DNA of 5,565 nucleotides from positions 1,306-6,870 of the forward strand of contig DLFY01000304.1 of NCBI GenBank assembly GCA_002482415.1, read 5' to 3'. The stretch is from Phycisphaerales bacterium UBA7708 (GTDB lineage: Bacteria > Planctomycetota > Phycisphaerae > Sedimentisphaerales > Anaerohalosphaeraceae). The stretch's first letter is position 1. Each line of letters begins with the position of its first letter. The translations under genes and the position numbers were made by a program. Shown piece by piece: positions 1 through 5,565 of this stretch. The notes beneath the pieces were generated by a model, which did no database searches, was not told the origin of the DNA, and saw nothing but the letters and a program-made list of their open reading frames with translations.

Positions 1-1045
1 ATTCTGCGACAAGCTGATGCAGGCGGGCAATCTTGGCGGTGTCATAGGTCTGGATTTTAAATCCAAGGTCTTTCATGCGGGCACTGACGGTGAAGGTATC
101 GTCAGCGCTGGTCAGGACAGGAATGTTGCTGGATTTAAGCAGCGGCTCAATCGTCGGATGCGGCTCAAAGCCTCCGGTCAGAATCAGCCCTCCGCCCAGC
201 GTCGTCTGGCGGGATAACACCAGAATCGATACGAGGATATTGTCAATCCGGTCGCCGGGCATAATGACCAGCGTATTATCCCGGATGTGACGAACGACAT
301 TCTGCGGTTCCATGGCCGCCACAACCGTATGCTCCACCGGATTGGACAGCGCATCCTGCCCGCACAGGACATTGTATTTGAATTCCTCAGCCAGTTGCCC
401 GACAGTGTACGTGGACAGGATATGCTCATAGGGAATCGCCCCCAGCAGCTTGGTGCCGAACAGTTTCAGCCCCCGACTGACGACATCTTTGACCATGTCG
501 TATTTTTCCGGCAGCACCTTATTCAAAATCACGCCGAGGACTTCTACATTATGTTCCCTGAACAGCGACAGGCTCAGGGCAATTTCGTCAATGGGCTTGC
601 CGATTCCGCCGGCGGTGACCACCACGACTTTGGCATTGAGCAATTGTGCGACGCGGGCATTGGACAGCCCGAAACAACTGCCAACCCCGGCGTGGCCGGT
701 GCCTTCAAACAGCACAATTTTATGGGACTTGAACAATTCGTCGCGGCTGTGCAGGATTTCTTTCTCCAGCGGCCCCGCGTTGGGATTGTTAATGAATTTT
801 CGGGTAAAATCCCGTTCAATCGCAATCGGGCTCATCAGGCAGGGCTCATCCTGCATATTGAACACCTGGTGCATCAGGACGCTGTCTTTATCGATATTTT
901 TATCCTGATAGCGGACATAATGCTGACCAACGGGCTTGCAGTAACCCGGATCGAATCCCCGGTCATGCAGAAGCTGCATCAGGCCAAGGGTGACCGAGGT
1001 TTTCCCGCAATCCTGCAGGGTGGCGGCGATATAGATTGGTTTCAT
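1..1045 (-). CDS. BioD-like P-loop / DRTGG domain protein (phosphotransacetylase N-terminal family), 3' end beyond window
   Basis: I translated this partial gene by hand: 348 codons are open from the ATG at 1045 to the window edge, with no stop. Residues 1-210 resemble the dethiobiotin-synthetase-like P-loop domain. There is a deviant Walker A, TLQDCGKTS (9-17), then an EGTG motif (114-117) like that seen in BioD-type folds, and a strand K-VVVVTAGG (139-147). Residues about 220-335 look like a DRTGG domain, with MPGDRID (262-268) and LTGGFEP (289-295). The same order occurs in the N-terminal half of large phosphate acetyltransferases such as E. coli Pta, where it is regulatory rather than catalytic. 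Stand-alone versions of about 350-360 aa also exist, and the window stops near where those end, so a full-length Pta cannot be excluded. The start is supported by a weak GGAA 7 bases upstream. It lies 50 bases after the hydrogenase protease gene in the same direction, so they are probably cotranscribed. The role in this locus is unknown; nucleotide-dependent sensing or a maturation function is conjecture. Confidence 0.8.
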   Translation of the reverse strand, partial: MKPIYIAATLQDCGKTSVTLGLMQLLHDRGFDPGYCKPVGQHYVRYQDKNIDKDSVLMHQVFNMQDEPCLMSPIAIERDFTRKFINNPNAGPLEKEILHSRDELFKSHKIVLFEGTGHAGVGSCFGLSNARVAQLLNAKVVVVTAGGIGKPIDEIALSLSLFREHNVEVLGVILNKVLPEKYDMVKDVVSRGLKLFGTKLLGAIPYEHILSTYTVGQLAEEFKYNVLCGQDALSNPVEHTVVAAMEPQNVVRHIRDNTLVIMPGDRIDNILVSILVLSRQTTLGGGLILTGGFEPHPTIEPLLKSSNIPVLTSADDTFTVSARMKDLGFKIQTYDTAKIARLHQLVAE

Positions 1046-1095
1046 AGTCGTATTCCATCACAACGGATTTTTTGCGTTTAACATCAAAACAGGTA

Positions 1096-1587
1096 TCAAT
1101 TGGACACTGTTTTGATTTCGTTCAATATATCGTCCAGATACCGCGAAATATTCTGCTGAATTATATCTGATAGATTGCTGTCAAATGCAATAATTTTCGG
1201 TTCGATACCGAAAATAACGACTTCCGCCGGCGCGTTTCCGAATTGCTCGGCCAGTTCAAACACCTTCAGAATATCCATTTCGTGCAGTGAAAAATGTTCC
1301 AGTGCCTTGATGGTACGAACCTCGTCGGGCCTGAAGCGGCGAATCGTTCCTGATGGGGTACCCATCCTGGCACAATCTATGAGAATGACTTTTCGACGTT
1401 TTTCAATCTTATAAAGCAGGCTCAGGCCGCCCACGCCGCCGTCATAAAATTCCACATCATCACATCCGGATATTTCCTGATTTTGTGATAAAAGTGCAAG
1501 TTTTTGTACCAATAGCACGCCAATGCCTTCATCGGCCATCAGCGGATTGCCAAGTCCTACAACAAGGGTTGATTTGTGATTGTCCAT
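1096..1587 (-). CDS. [NiFe]-hydrogenase maturation endopeptidase (HycI/HybD/HoxW family, peptidase M52)
   Basis: The 163-aa product has the family's usual length and layout. The N-terminus holds the strand-loop VGLGNPLMADEGIGV (10-24), matching the GxGNxLxxDEGxG signature, then a YDGGVGGL segment (48-55), an LIDCA strand (69-73), SLHEMD (100-105) and GIEP (127-130). By comparison with E. coli HybD, whose nickel-contacting residues are Glu16, Asp62 and His93, the equivalents here are Glu20, Asp71 and His102; all three are present. The enzyme would recognise nickel in the large-subunit precursor and remove its C-terminal tail, closing the active site. The obvious substrate is the HydA encoded at the other end of the window, whose C-terminus is not visible. 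The start is the only sensible ATG before the signature motif, but no clear Shine-Dalgarno site precedes it. It is transcribed divergently from rex and is followed by the BioD/DRTGG gene. No hypA-F genes are in the window. Confidence 0.92.
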   Translation of the reverse strand: MDNHKSTLVVGLGNPLMADEGIGVLLVQKLALLSQNQEISGCDDVEFYDGGVGGLSLLYKIEKRRKVILIDCARMGTPSGTIRRFRPDEVRTIKALEHFSLHEMDILKVFELAEQFGNAPAEVVIFGIEPKIIAFDSNLSDIIQQNISRYLDDILNEIKTVSN

Positions 1588-1600
1588 AAAGTTGTAAATA

Positions 1601-1631
1601 ATTATAATTTAGACAGTTATAGATATTTCAA
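1601..1631 (-). promoter_or_regulatory. Possible promoter for the maturation protease operon
   Basis: Read on the - strand, TTGAAA (1631-1626) is followed after 19 bases by a perfect TATAAT (1606-1601), 13 bases before the protease ATG. The spacer is longer than the optimum of 17. The leader would be very short, which fits the lack of a visible ribosome-binding site. An alternative pair is CTGACG (1643-1638), 16 bases, TATAAC (1621-1616). The surrounding DNA is AT-rich, so chance matches are likely and the exact element is uncertain. Confidence 0.3.
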
Positions 1632-1766
1632 TAAGAACGTCAGCCGGTTGATTCAGGCTGTGTTTTACTGCCCAAACCATACCCCAAACAGGTTCTCTCG
1701 GCAAGAAAAAAAGCATTTCAGGTCGATTATTGTGTGTAATATGTGAAAAATACAAAGAATAAACGC

Positions 1767-1795
1767 TTGACACGGCACAACAAAAACGATATTTT
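1767..1795 (+). promoter_or_regulatory. Sigma-70-type promoter of rex (and possibly the hyd operon)
   Basis: A perfect -35 hexamer TTGACA (1767-1772) is separated by exactly 17 bases from TATTTT (1790-1795), a good -10. Transcription would begin near 1802-1803. This puts the start just upstream of the Rex palindrome and gives a leader of about 48 bases before the rex ATG at 1850. The position, orientation and spacing all fit the downstream gene. The start point is predicted, not observed. Confidence 0.72.
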
Positions 1796-1805
1796 GAACA
1801 TCAGC

Positions 1806-1823
1806 TTGTGAAAGTGAGCACAA
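1806..1823. promoter_or_regulatory. Rex operator (NADH-responsive palindrome)
   Basis: The 18 bases TTGTGAAAGTGAGCACAA match the known Rex operator pattern TTGTGA-N6-TCACAA at 11 of 12 specified positions; only the first base of the right half-site differs (G for T). The centre lies about 12 bases past the predicted transcription start, so bound Rex would block promoter escape or polymerase binding. Since the rex gene itself follows, this is best read as an autoregulatory site. It would also control the hydrogenase genes if they are read through from this promoter. Rex family members generally bind such sites when NADH is low and let go when NADH rises. Confidence 0.78.
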
Positions 1824-1835
1824 ACACAAAGATAA

Positions 1836-1840
1836 AAAGG
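1836..1840 (+). promoter_or_regulatory. Ribosome-binding site that fixes the rex start
   Basis: AAAGG, inside AAAAAGGCGG, ends nine bases before the ATG at 1850. A GTG at 1808 is in frame and would add 14 residues, but it lies inside the Rex operator and within a few bases of the predicted transcript start, leaving no room for ribosome binding. The ATG at 1850 is therefore preferred. Confidence 0.65.
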
Positions 1841-1849
1841 CGGCTCCGG

Positions 1850-2467
1850 ATGTTGAAATTTCGCAAAATACCGGCTGAAACGATTCGACGAATGCCTCGA
1901 TATCTGCGGGCATTTTCGCTGTTGGGACAGGAAGGTCAGGCCTATATCTCAAGTCAGGCTCTGGCTTGTCAACTCCATCTCAATCCCCCTCAAATTCGCA
2001 AAGATCTATCTTATTTTGGGGATTTCGGCACCCGCGGTGTCGGCTATCCGGTCTCGGATACCGCCCAGCGAATTCGTGAGATTCTTAAACTGGATGTCGC
2101 CCAGAAAGCGGCCCTGATTGGGGCAGGGCGGCTGGGTACGGCCATCGCTTCCTACCCGGGATTTGCCATGTTTGGTTTTGATATTGCCGCCATCTTCGAT
2201 AATTCCCCCGCCAAAATCGGCAAAAAACTGGCGGGTCTGACCGTCCAGGATATCCAGGGCATCTCCGGCATCGCCGAGCAGGGCATCCGCCTTGCCATCC
2301 TGGCGGTACCCTCCGAATCGGCTCAGGCCTGTGCAACATGGCTGGTGGATGCCGGTGTCCGGGGCATTTTGAATTTATCACCGAGCTGGCTGAAAGTCCC
2401 CAAACGCGTCAAAGTCGTCAGTATCGATCTGGCCATGGAACTGGGAACGCTGTTGTATTATCTGTAA
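1850..2467 (+). CDS. rex: Redox-sensing transcriptional repressor Rex
   Basis: From the ATG at 1850 the protein is 205 aa, typical for Rex. Residues 1-80 form the winged-helix DNA-binding domain: KIPAETIRRMPRYLRAF (6-22) and the highly conserved QIRKDLSYFGDFGTRGVGY (48-66), which includes the recognition helix. Residues about 84-190 form the Rossmann NAD(H)-binding domain, with GAGRLG (91-96) as the glycine-rich loop, FDNSP (116-120) at the end of the second strand and NLSPSWL (175-181) near the nicotinamide site. The tail, VSIDLAMELGTLLYYL, matches the domain-swapped C-terminal helix of the family. Rex homodimers bind DNA at low NADH/NAD+ and are released by NADH. A matching operator sits directly in the promoter, indicating autoregulation. 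The hydrogenase operon follows after 87 bases without a convincing terminator, so it is the probable main target. Confidence 0.96.
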   Translation: MLKFRKIPAETIRRMPRYLRAFSLLGQEGQAYISSQALACQLHLNPPQIRKDLSYFGDFGTRGVGYPVSDTAQRIREILKLDVAQKAALIGAGRLGTAIASYPGFAMFGFDIAAIFDNSPAKIGKKLAGLTVQDIQGISGIAEQGIRLAILAVPSESAQACATWLVDAGVRGILNLSPSWLKVPKRVKVVSIDLAMELGTLLYYL

Positions 2468-2554
2468 TCTCGAGAAATTCGCCGAAAGCGGCAAAAATAA
2501 ACGTGATAAACGCAAAAATGACGGTTTAACAGGAAATCAAGTAAGGACTGGCTT

Positions 2555-3595
2555 ATGAGTGTGAGCAAACTGAGTAAAGAACAATTCGGGCAGTTTGTAG
2601 ATGCGATGCTGGCGGCCGGCAGGAGAGTGGTCGGCGTAGTGGCCAAAGACGACCGGTTTCAGTTTGATGAGCTTAAATCGGCCGCCGCACTGCGGCTGGA
2701 TTATGATGTCACCATTCTTCCGCCCAAAAAATACGTGCTTCCGCAGGTCGAACCGCTGCTGCAGTTTGAAGTCGGCGGTGGAGCACAGTCGGTCATGAAT
2801 TATGACCCTTTGGTTCTGCTGGGGGTTCACCCCTACGACCTGATTGCCATCCGGCAGATGGATGAATTATTCAGCCAGGGCGAGTATGACAGGCATTACA
2901 TGGACCGCCGCAAACAGATTACGATCATCGCCTGCGATGTGGTGCGGCCCAGCAAAAACATATTTGCCTCGTCGATGGAAACCGCGGTCGTCTCCGACGG
3001 CTATGACATCCTGATTACCGATATCGGCGATGCCTATCTGCTGGATGTTGCGACGGAAAAGGGCCACGCCCTGATGACCTATGCCAAAGGGCTTGCCGCC
3101 GCCGCCTCCGCCGATGTCGAAAAACGTCAGGCCATCCAGGAAGCCAACCGCACGGCACTGAACAAACACAAACTGGGCTGCAAGGTATCCTATCTGCCCA
3201 GGCTGATGGAAAAAGCCTACAATCACCCGGTCTGGCAGGAAAAGGCCCGCCTGTGTTTTTCCTGCGGCTCCTGCAATCAGGTCTGCCCGACCTGCTATTG
3301 CTTTGATGTCCAGGACCAGGTCAACTGGGACCTCAAGACCGGCGAACGGGTACGTTGCTGGGATGGCTGCCTGCTCGAAAATTTTGCCACGGTGGCAGGC
3401 AATCATAATTTCCGCAAGGACCGCTCCTCCCGCTTCCGCCATCGTCTGTTCCGCAAGGCCAAATACGTCCCCGAAAAAATCGGCGGCCAGATCGCCTGCG
3501 TCGGCTGTGGACGCTGCATCACCGCCTGCGTAGCCGATATCGCCAACCCCGTAACCGTCTATAACCGTCTGATGGAAGAACGAACCCTCGGATAA
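2555..3595 (+). CDS. hydB: Group 3b [NiFe]-hydrogenase beta subunit, iron-sulfur electron-transfer protein
   Basis: The 346-aa product matches the HydB/AsrA family (sulfhydrogenase beta, anaerobic sulfite reductase subunit A). The C-terminal part has two ferredoxin-like [4Fe-4S] motifs: CFSCGSCNQVCPTCYC (Cys234, 237, 240, 244, plus Cys247 and Cys249) and CVGCGRCITAC (Cys315, 318, 321, 325). Between them lie the conserved VRCWDGC and VAGNHNFRKDR stretches. These clusters would pass electrons between the flavin subunit HydG and the small subunit HydD in the cytoplasm; no signal peptide or membrane segment is seen. The N-terminal module keeps the fold signature GVHPYDLIAIRQMDELF (90-106). However, the cysteine expected in the HxCD motif is Tyr94, and the usual CFC is replaced by IFA at 136-138, leaving only Cys127. 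That third cluster is therefore probably absent. The start has a good AAGGA (2543-2547) seven bases upstream. It is the first gene of the hyd cluster. Confidence 0.92.
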   Translation: MSVSKLSKEQFGQFVDAMLAAGRRVVGVVAKDDRFQFDELKSAAALRLDYDVTILPPKKYVLPQVEPLLQFEVGGGAQSVMNYDPLVLLGVHPYDLIAIRQMDELFSQGEYDRHYMDRRKQITIIACDVVRPSKNIFASSMETAVVSDGYDILITDIGDAYLLDVATEKGHALMTYAKGLAAAASADVEKRQAIQEANRTALNKHKLGCKVSYLPRLMEKAYNHPVWQEKARLCFSCGSCNQVCPTCYCFDVQDQVNWDLKTGERVRCWDGCLLENFATVAGNHNFRKDRSSRFRHRLFRKAKYVPEKIGGQIACVGCGRCITACVADIANPVTVYNRLMEERTLG

Positions 3596-3610
3596 AAGGA
3601 GAATGATACG

Positions 3611-4447
3611 ATGTGTGACTGCTGCAGTGAACACAAGGATATTTACCTGCCGGAGATGGCGACGATAACCAAACGCCGCATGCTCAACGGCACGGAATTG
3701 TTTATGCATCTGGAGATGGATTCCGGCAAAGAGCTGGAACATGCTCCCGGCCAGTTCGTGGAGCTGTCGATTGCCGGACTGGGGGAGGCACCGATTTCCA
3801 TTTCCTCGTCACCGACACAGAAAGGCTTCGAACTGGTGGTTCGCAACGTCGGCAGCCTGACCCGGGCGATACACAAGCTCGAAGTCGGCCAGAAAATCGG
3901 CGTTCGCGGGCCGTTCGGCTCGCTGTATCCGATTGAACAGGCCAAGGGCAAAGACCTCGTCTTTATCTGCGGCGGTATCGGCCTGGTGCCGCAGCGGTCC
4001 TTTATCCGTTATGTACTCGATAACCGCAAGGATTACGGCAAGGTCACGGTGCTGGTCGGTACCAAATGCTACGACATGCGGCTGTTCCGCGAGGAACTGG
4101 CCCTGTGGTTGGAACGCAAAGATATGATCCTGATGGAAACCATCGACGAAGCCCACGACTGCTGGAACGGCAACGTCGGGGTGGTCACGACGCTGATTCC
4201 CAAAGTGGAAAGCGACCTGCCCAAATCCGTGGTGCTGGTCTGCGGACCGCCGGTCATGTACAAATTCGTACTGATGGCGCTGGCGGAGGCCGAAGTTCCG
4301 GCGGACAATATCTATGTGAATCTCGAACGAAGAATGAAATGCGGTGTGGGCAAATGCGGTCATTGCCAGATCAATGGCCTGTATGTCTGTCAGGACGGCC
4401 CGGTGTTCCGCTGGTCTGATTTGGCCATAGTGCCGGAGGCGATCTAA
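3611..4447 (+). CDS. hydG: Group 3b [NiFe]-hydrogenase gamma subunit, FAD/NAD(P)-binding reductase
   Basis: The 278-aa protein has the ferredoxin-NADP reductase-like fold typical of HydG/AsrB. After a short N-terminal extension, residues 15-105 form the FAD-binding barrel, with PGQFVELSI (46-54) and PISISSSP (61-68) in place of the classic RxYS motif, then GSLTRAIHKL and VRGPFGS (98-104). Residues 115-235 form the nucleotide-binding half, with CGGIGLVPQRS (120-130) and VCGPPVMYK (210-218). The C-terminus carries a [2Fe-2S] ligand set, Cys244, Cys249, Cys252 and Cys260, within RRMKCGVGKCGHC and YVCQDGPVF. The protein oxidises or reduces NAD(P)(H) at FAD and exchanges electrons with HydB. Cofactor preference cannot be told from the sequence alone. 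The extreme N-terminus is MCDCC, with three cysteines not in the usual ligand set. AAGGAG (3596-3601) lies nine bases before the ATG, and the gene follows hydB by 15 bases. Confidence 0.94.
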   Translation: MCDCCSEHKDIYLPEMATITKRRMLNGTELFMHLEMDSGKELEHAPGQFVELSIAGLGEAPISISSSPTQKGFELVVRNVGSLTRAIHKLEVGQKIGVRGPFGSLYPIEQAKGKDLVFICGGIGLVPQRSFIRYVLDNRKDYGKVTVLVGTKCYDMRLFREELALWLERKDMILMETIDEAHDCWNGNVGVVTTLIPKVESDLPKSVVLVCGPPVMYKFVLMALAEAEVPADNIYVNLERRMKCGVGKCGHCQINGLYVCQDGPVFRWSDLAIVPEAI

Positions 4448-4448
4448 T

Positions 4449-5195
4449 ATGAGCAAACCAAGAGTAGCGATTTTCGATTTTGCCTGCTGTGAAGGCTGTC
4501 AGCTCCAGATAGTCAATCTGGAAGAAGAAATCCTGGACCTGATCAATGTGGTGGATGTGGTGGAATGGCGCGAGGCCATGAGCGAACAGAGTCACGAATT
4601 CGACATTGCCATCATCGAAGGCTCGATTACCCGGCCCGAAGATGAAAAACGCATCGAAATCATCCGCAGCCGCTGCAAGATTATGATTGCACTGGGCGCC
4701 TGTGCGACCATCGGCGGGGTCAACAAGATGAAAAACAAATTCGATCTCGAAGAAGTCAAGCACTGTGTCTACGGCAAAGACGCCCACATGCCCCATCTGG
4801 AAACCGGCCTGACCAAGGCTGTCCATGAAGTTGTCGATGTGGATTACAAAATCCACGGCTGCCCGATTGACCGCAAGGAATTTGCCTCCGTGATCCGGGC
4901 CTTGCTGCTGGGCAAAAGGCCGACTGTTCCGGATTATCCGGTCTGTGTGGAATGCAAGGCTAAAGAAAATATCTGCCGGTATGAATACAATGAGATTTGT
5001 CTGGGACCGATTATTCGCGCCGGCTGCGGTGCAAGGTGTCCGTCCAGCAGCTTTCGCTGTTTCGGCTGCCGGGGGTATGTGGATAATCCCAACGTGGAAG
5101 CCGCCCGCGAAGTCATGGATAAATATGGTTTAACCGTGGAAGATTTACGACAGAAAATGGTGTTGTTTGGCTGTGAACAAGGACCGACGGTATGA
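4449..5195 (+). CDS. hydD: Group 3b [NiFe]-hydrogenase delta (small) subunit
   Basis: The 248-aa protein is a cytoplasmic hydrogenase small subunit with no Tat signal. Proximal cluster ligands are Cys14 and Cys17 (CCEGC, 13-17), Cys85 (LGACATIGG) and Cys138 (IHGCPID). The C-terminal third has eight more ligand-like cysteines, in PVCVECK (Cys166, 169), Cys176, Cys184, RAGCGARCP (Cys193, 197) and RCFGCRG (Cys204, 207). This fits two further [4Fe-4S] clusters, as in the delta subunit of Pyrococcus furiosus sulfhydrogenase, whose DYPVC, CLGP, RAGC and GCRG segments recur here. The subunit passes electrons between the [NiFe] site of HydA and HydB. The start lies one base after the hydG stop, with GGAGG (4435-4439) inside the end of hydG nine bases before the ATG. 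The last four bases overlap hydA. Other cysteines (13, 76, 106, 242) have no assigned role. Confidence 0.95.
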   Translation: MSKPRVAIFDFACCEGCQLQIVNLEEEILDLINVVDVVEWREAMSEQSHEFDIAIIEGSITRPEDEKRIEIIRSRCKIMIALGACATIGGVNKMKNKFDLEEVKHCVYGKDAHMPHLETGLTKAVHEVVDVDYKIHGCPIDRKEFASVIRALLLGKRPTVPDYPVCVECKAKENICRYEYNEICLGPIIRAGCGARCPSSSFRCFGCRGYVDNPNVEAAREVMDKYGLTVEDLRQKMVLFGCEQGPTV

Positions 5196-5565
5196 GCACG
5201 AATATAAACATTAATGTACATCATGTGACCCGAATCGAAGGCCACGGCAACATCGTGGTCAATGCCAAAGATGGCAAAATCGAAAAATGTGAATGGCAGG
5301 TGCCTGAAGCCCCCCGGTTTTTTGAAGCCATGGTGCGGGGACGCAGCTTCCAGGATATCCAGACCATTGTCAGCCGTATCTGCGGGATCTGTTCGATTAC
5401 CCACTCGCTGGCCTCGACCAAAGCCGTCGAGGATGCCCTCGGTATCGAAGTCAGCGAACAGGCCGACAAGCTGCGCATCCTGATGCATTATTCCGAGCAG
5501 CTCCAGAGCCATACCCTGCATGTGGGCTACCTGGTCGCGCCGGATTTATTTAATGCCCCCTCGGT
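5192..5565 (+). CDS. hydA: Group 3 [NiFe]-hydrogenase alpha (large, catalytic) subunit, N-terminal part only
   Basis: Only 124 full codons are visible before the window ends; a complete large subunit is about 400-470 aa. I translated it by hand. The start of the family is clear: HHVTRIEGHGNIVV (10-23), EAPRFFEAMVRGR (39-51) and the L1 motif RICGICSITH (62-71), in which Cys64 and Cys67 are two of the four [NiFe] ligands. LQSHTLHVGYLVAPDLF follows near the end. The L2 motif (DPCxxCxxH/R) and the C-terminal tail cut by the protease lie outside. The enzyme interconverts H2 with protons and electrons and passes electrons to HydD. The ATG overlaps the hydD stop in an ATGA, with AAGGA (5179-5183) eight bases upstream, so translation is probably coupled. 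The RICGIC form of L1 differs from the RICSFC I recall in Pyrococcus HydA and is more like other group 3 enzymes, so the exact subgroup of this subunit is open. Confidence 0.93.
   Translation, partial: MSTNININVHHVTRIEGHGNIVVNAKDGKIEKCEWQVPEAPRFFEAMVRGRSFQDIQTIVSRICGICSITHSLASTKAVEDALGIEVSEQADKLRILMHYSEQLQSHTLHVGYLVAPDLFNAPS

Noticed and set aside
287..1081. Long open frame of 264 codons on the + strand
   Set aside because: It lies wholly over the - strand BioD/DRTGG gene, whose translation shows clear family motifs throughout. The + frame product has no recognisable domain.
1592..1616. TTGTAAA...TTTAGACA as a Rex site near the protease start
   Set aside because: The half-sites are degenerate and the spacing is several bases too long for a Rex dimer site.
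1641..1660. Inverted repeat CAGCC-N10-GGCTG in the divergent region
   Set aside because: The five-pair stem with a ten-base loop has no T-run of terminator type, and no transcript needs ending there. It is probably chance, though an operator role cannot be ruled out.
1729..1750. TTGTGTGTAATATGTGAA as a second Rex site
   Set aside because: It has one TTGTG half-site, but the right half does not read TCACAA or anything near it, so there is no dyad symmetry.
2478..2496. Small hairpin GCCG-AAAG-CGGC after rex as a terminator
   Set aside because: The stem is only four base pairs and is followed by A-rich rather than T-rich sequence on the + strand, so it does not look like an intrinsic terminator.
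2867..3742. Long - strand open frame of 291 codons opposite hydB and hydG
   Set aside because: It is the antisense of well-supported genes. Its glycine- and alanine-rich product mirrors the codon use of hydB, and it crosses the hydB-hydG junction.
3809..4456. - strand open frame of 215 codons opposite hydG
   Set aside because: It is antisense to a gene with complete FAD, NAD(P) and [2Fe-2S] motifs, and it has no family signature or start context.

Overview
The window is part of a redox-regulated [NiFe]-hydrogenase locus from an anaerobic or facultatively anaerobic bacterium. The evidence is a complete redox regulator Rex, followed on the + strand by four tightly packed genes in the order hydB-hydG-hydD-hydA. 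This is the order and subunit make-up of group 3b cytoplasmic bidirectional NAD(P)-linked hydrogenases (sulfhydrogenases). Shine-Dalgarno sites and the promoter are of ordinary bacterial type. The DNA looks moderately GC-rich by eye. I cannot assign a phylum; a Gram-negative anaerobe such as a Desulfobacterota or Planctomycetota member is a guess, not a reading.

Left part, - strand (1-1587): two co-directional genes that diverge from rex. The promoter-proximal one is a HycI/HybD-type hydrogenase maturation endopeptidase, which would clip the C-terminus of the large subunit after nickel insertion. After a 50-base gap comes a P-loop BioD-like plus DRTGG-domain protein, homologous to the N-terminal half of phosphate acetyltransferase and cut off by the window edge.

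Centre (1588-2467): an AT-rich divergent intergenic region of 218 bases up to the rex operator. It carries a near-consensus promoter (TTGACA, 17 bp, TATTTT) and, about ten bases further on, an 18-bp imperfect palindrome that matches the Rex operator consensus TTGTGA-N6-TCACAA at 11 of 12 specified positions. Rex (205 aa) starts just downstream, so autoregulation is very likely. The same promoter may drive the hydrogenase genes that follow after 87 bases without a convincing terminator.

Right part, + strand (2555-5565): hydB (iron-sulfur electron-transfer subunit), hydG (FAD/NAD(P)-binding subunit with a C-terminal [2Fe-2S] site), hydD (small subunit with three cubane sites) and hydA (large [NiFe] subunit, cut by the window end). 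Spacing is 15 bases, 1 base, then a 4-base ATGA overlap, which indicates one translationally coupled transcript. HydB-HydG form the NAD(P)(H) diaphorase side and HydD-HydA the hydrogenase side.

The expected physiology is hydrogen production or uptake coupled to the NAD(P)H pool. Rex senses the NADH/NAD+ ratio and would relieve repression when NADH accumulates. The most unusual points are the loss of three of four N-terminal cluster cysteines in HydB, the RICGICS-type L1 motif in HydA, and the pairing of a Pta-N-like P-loop protein with the maturation protease.
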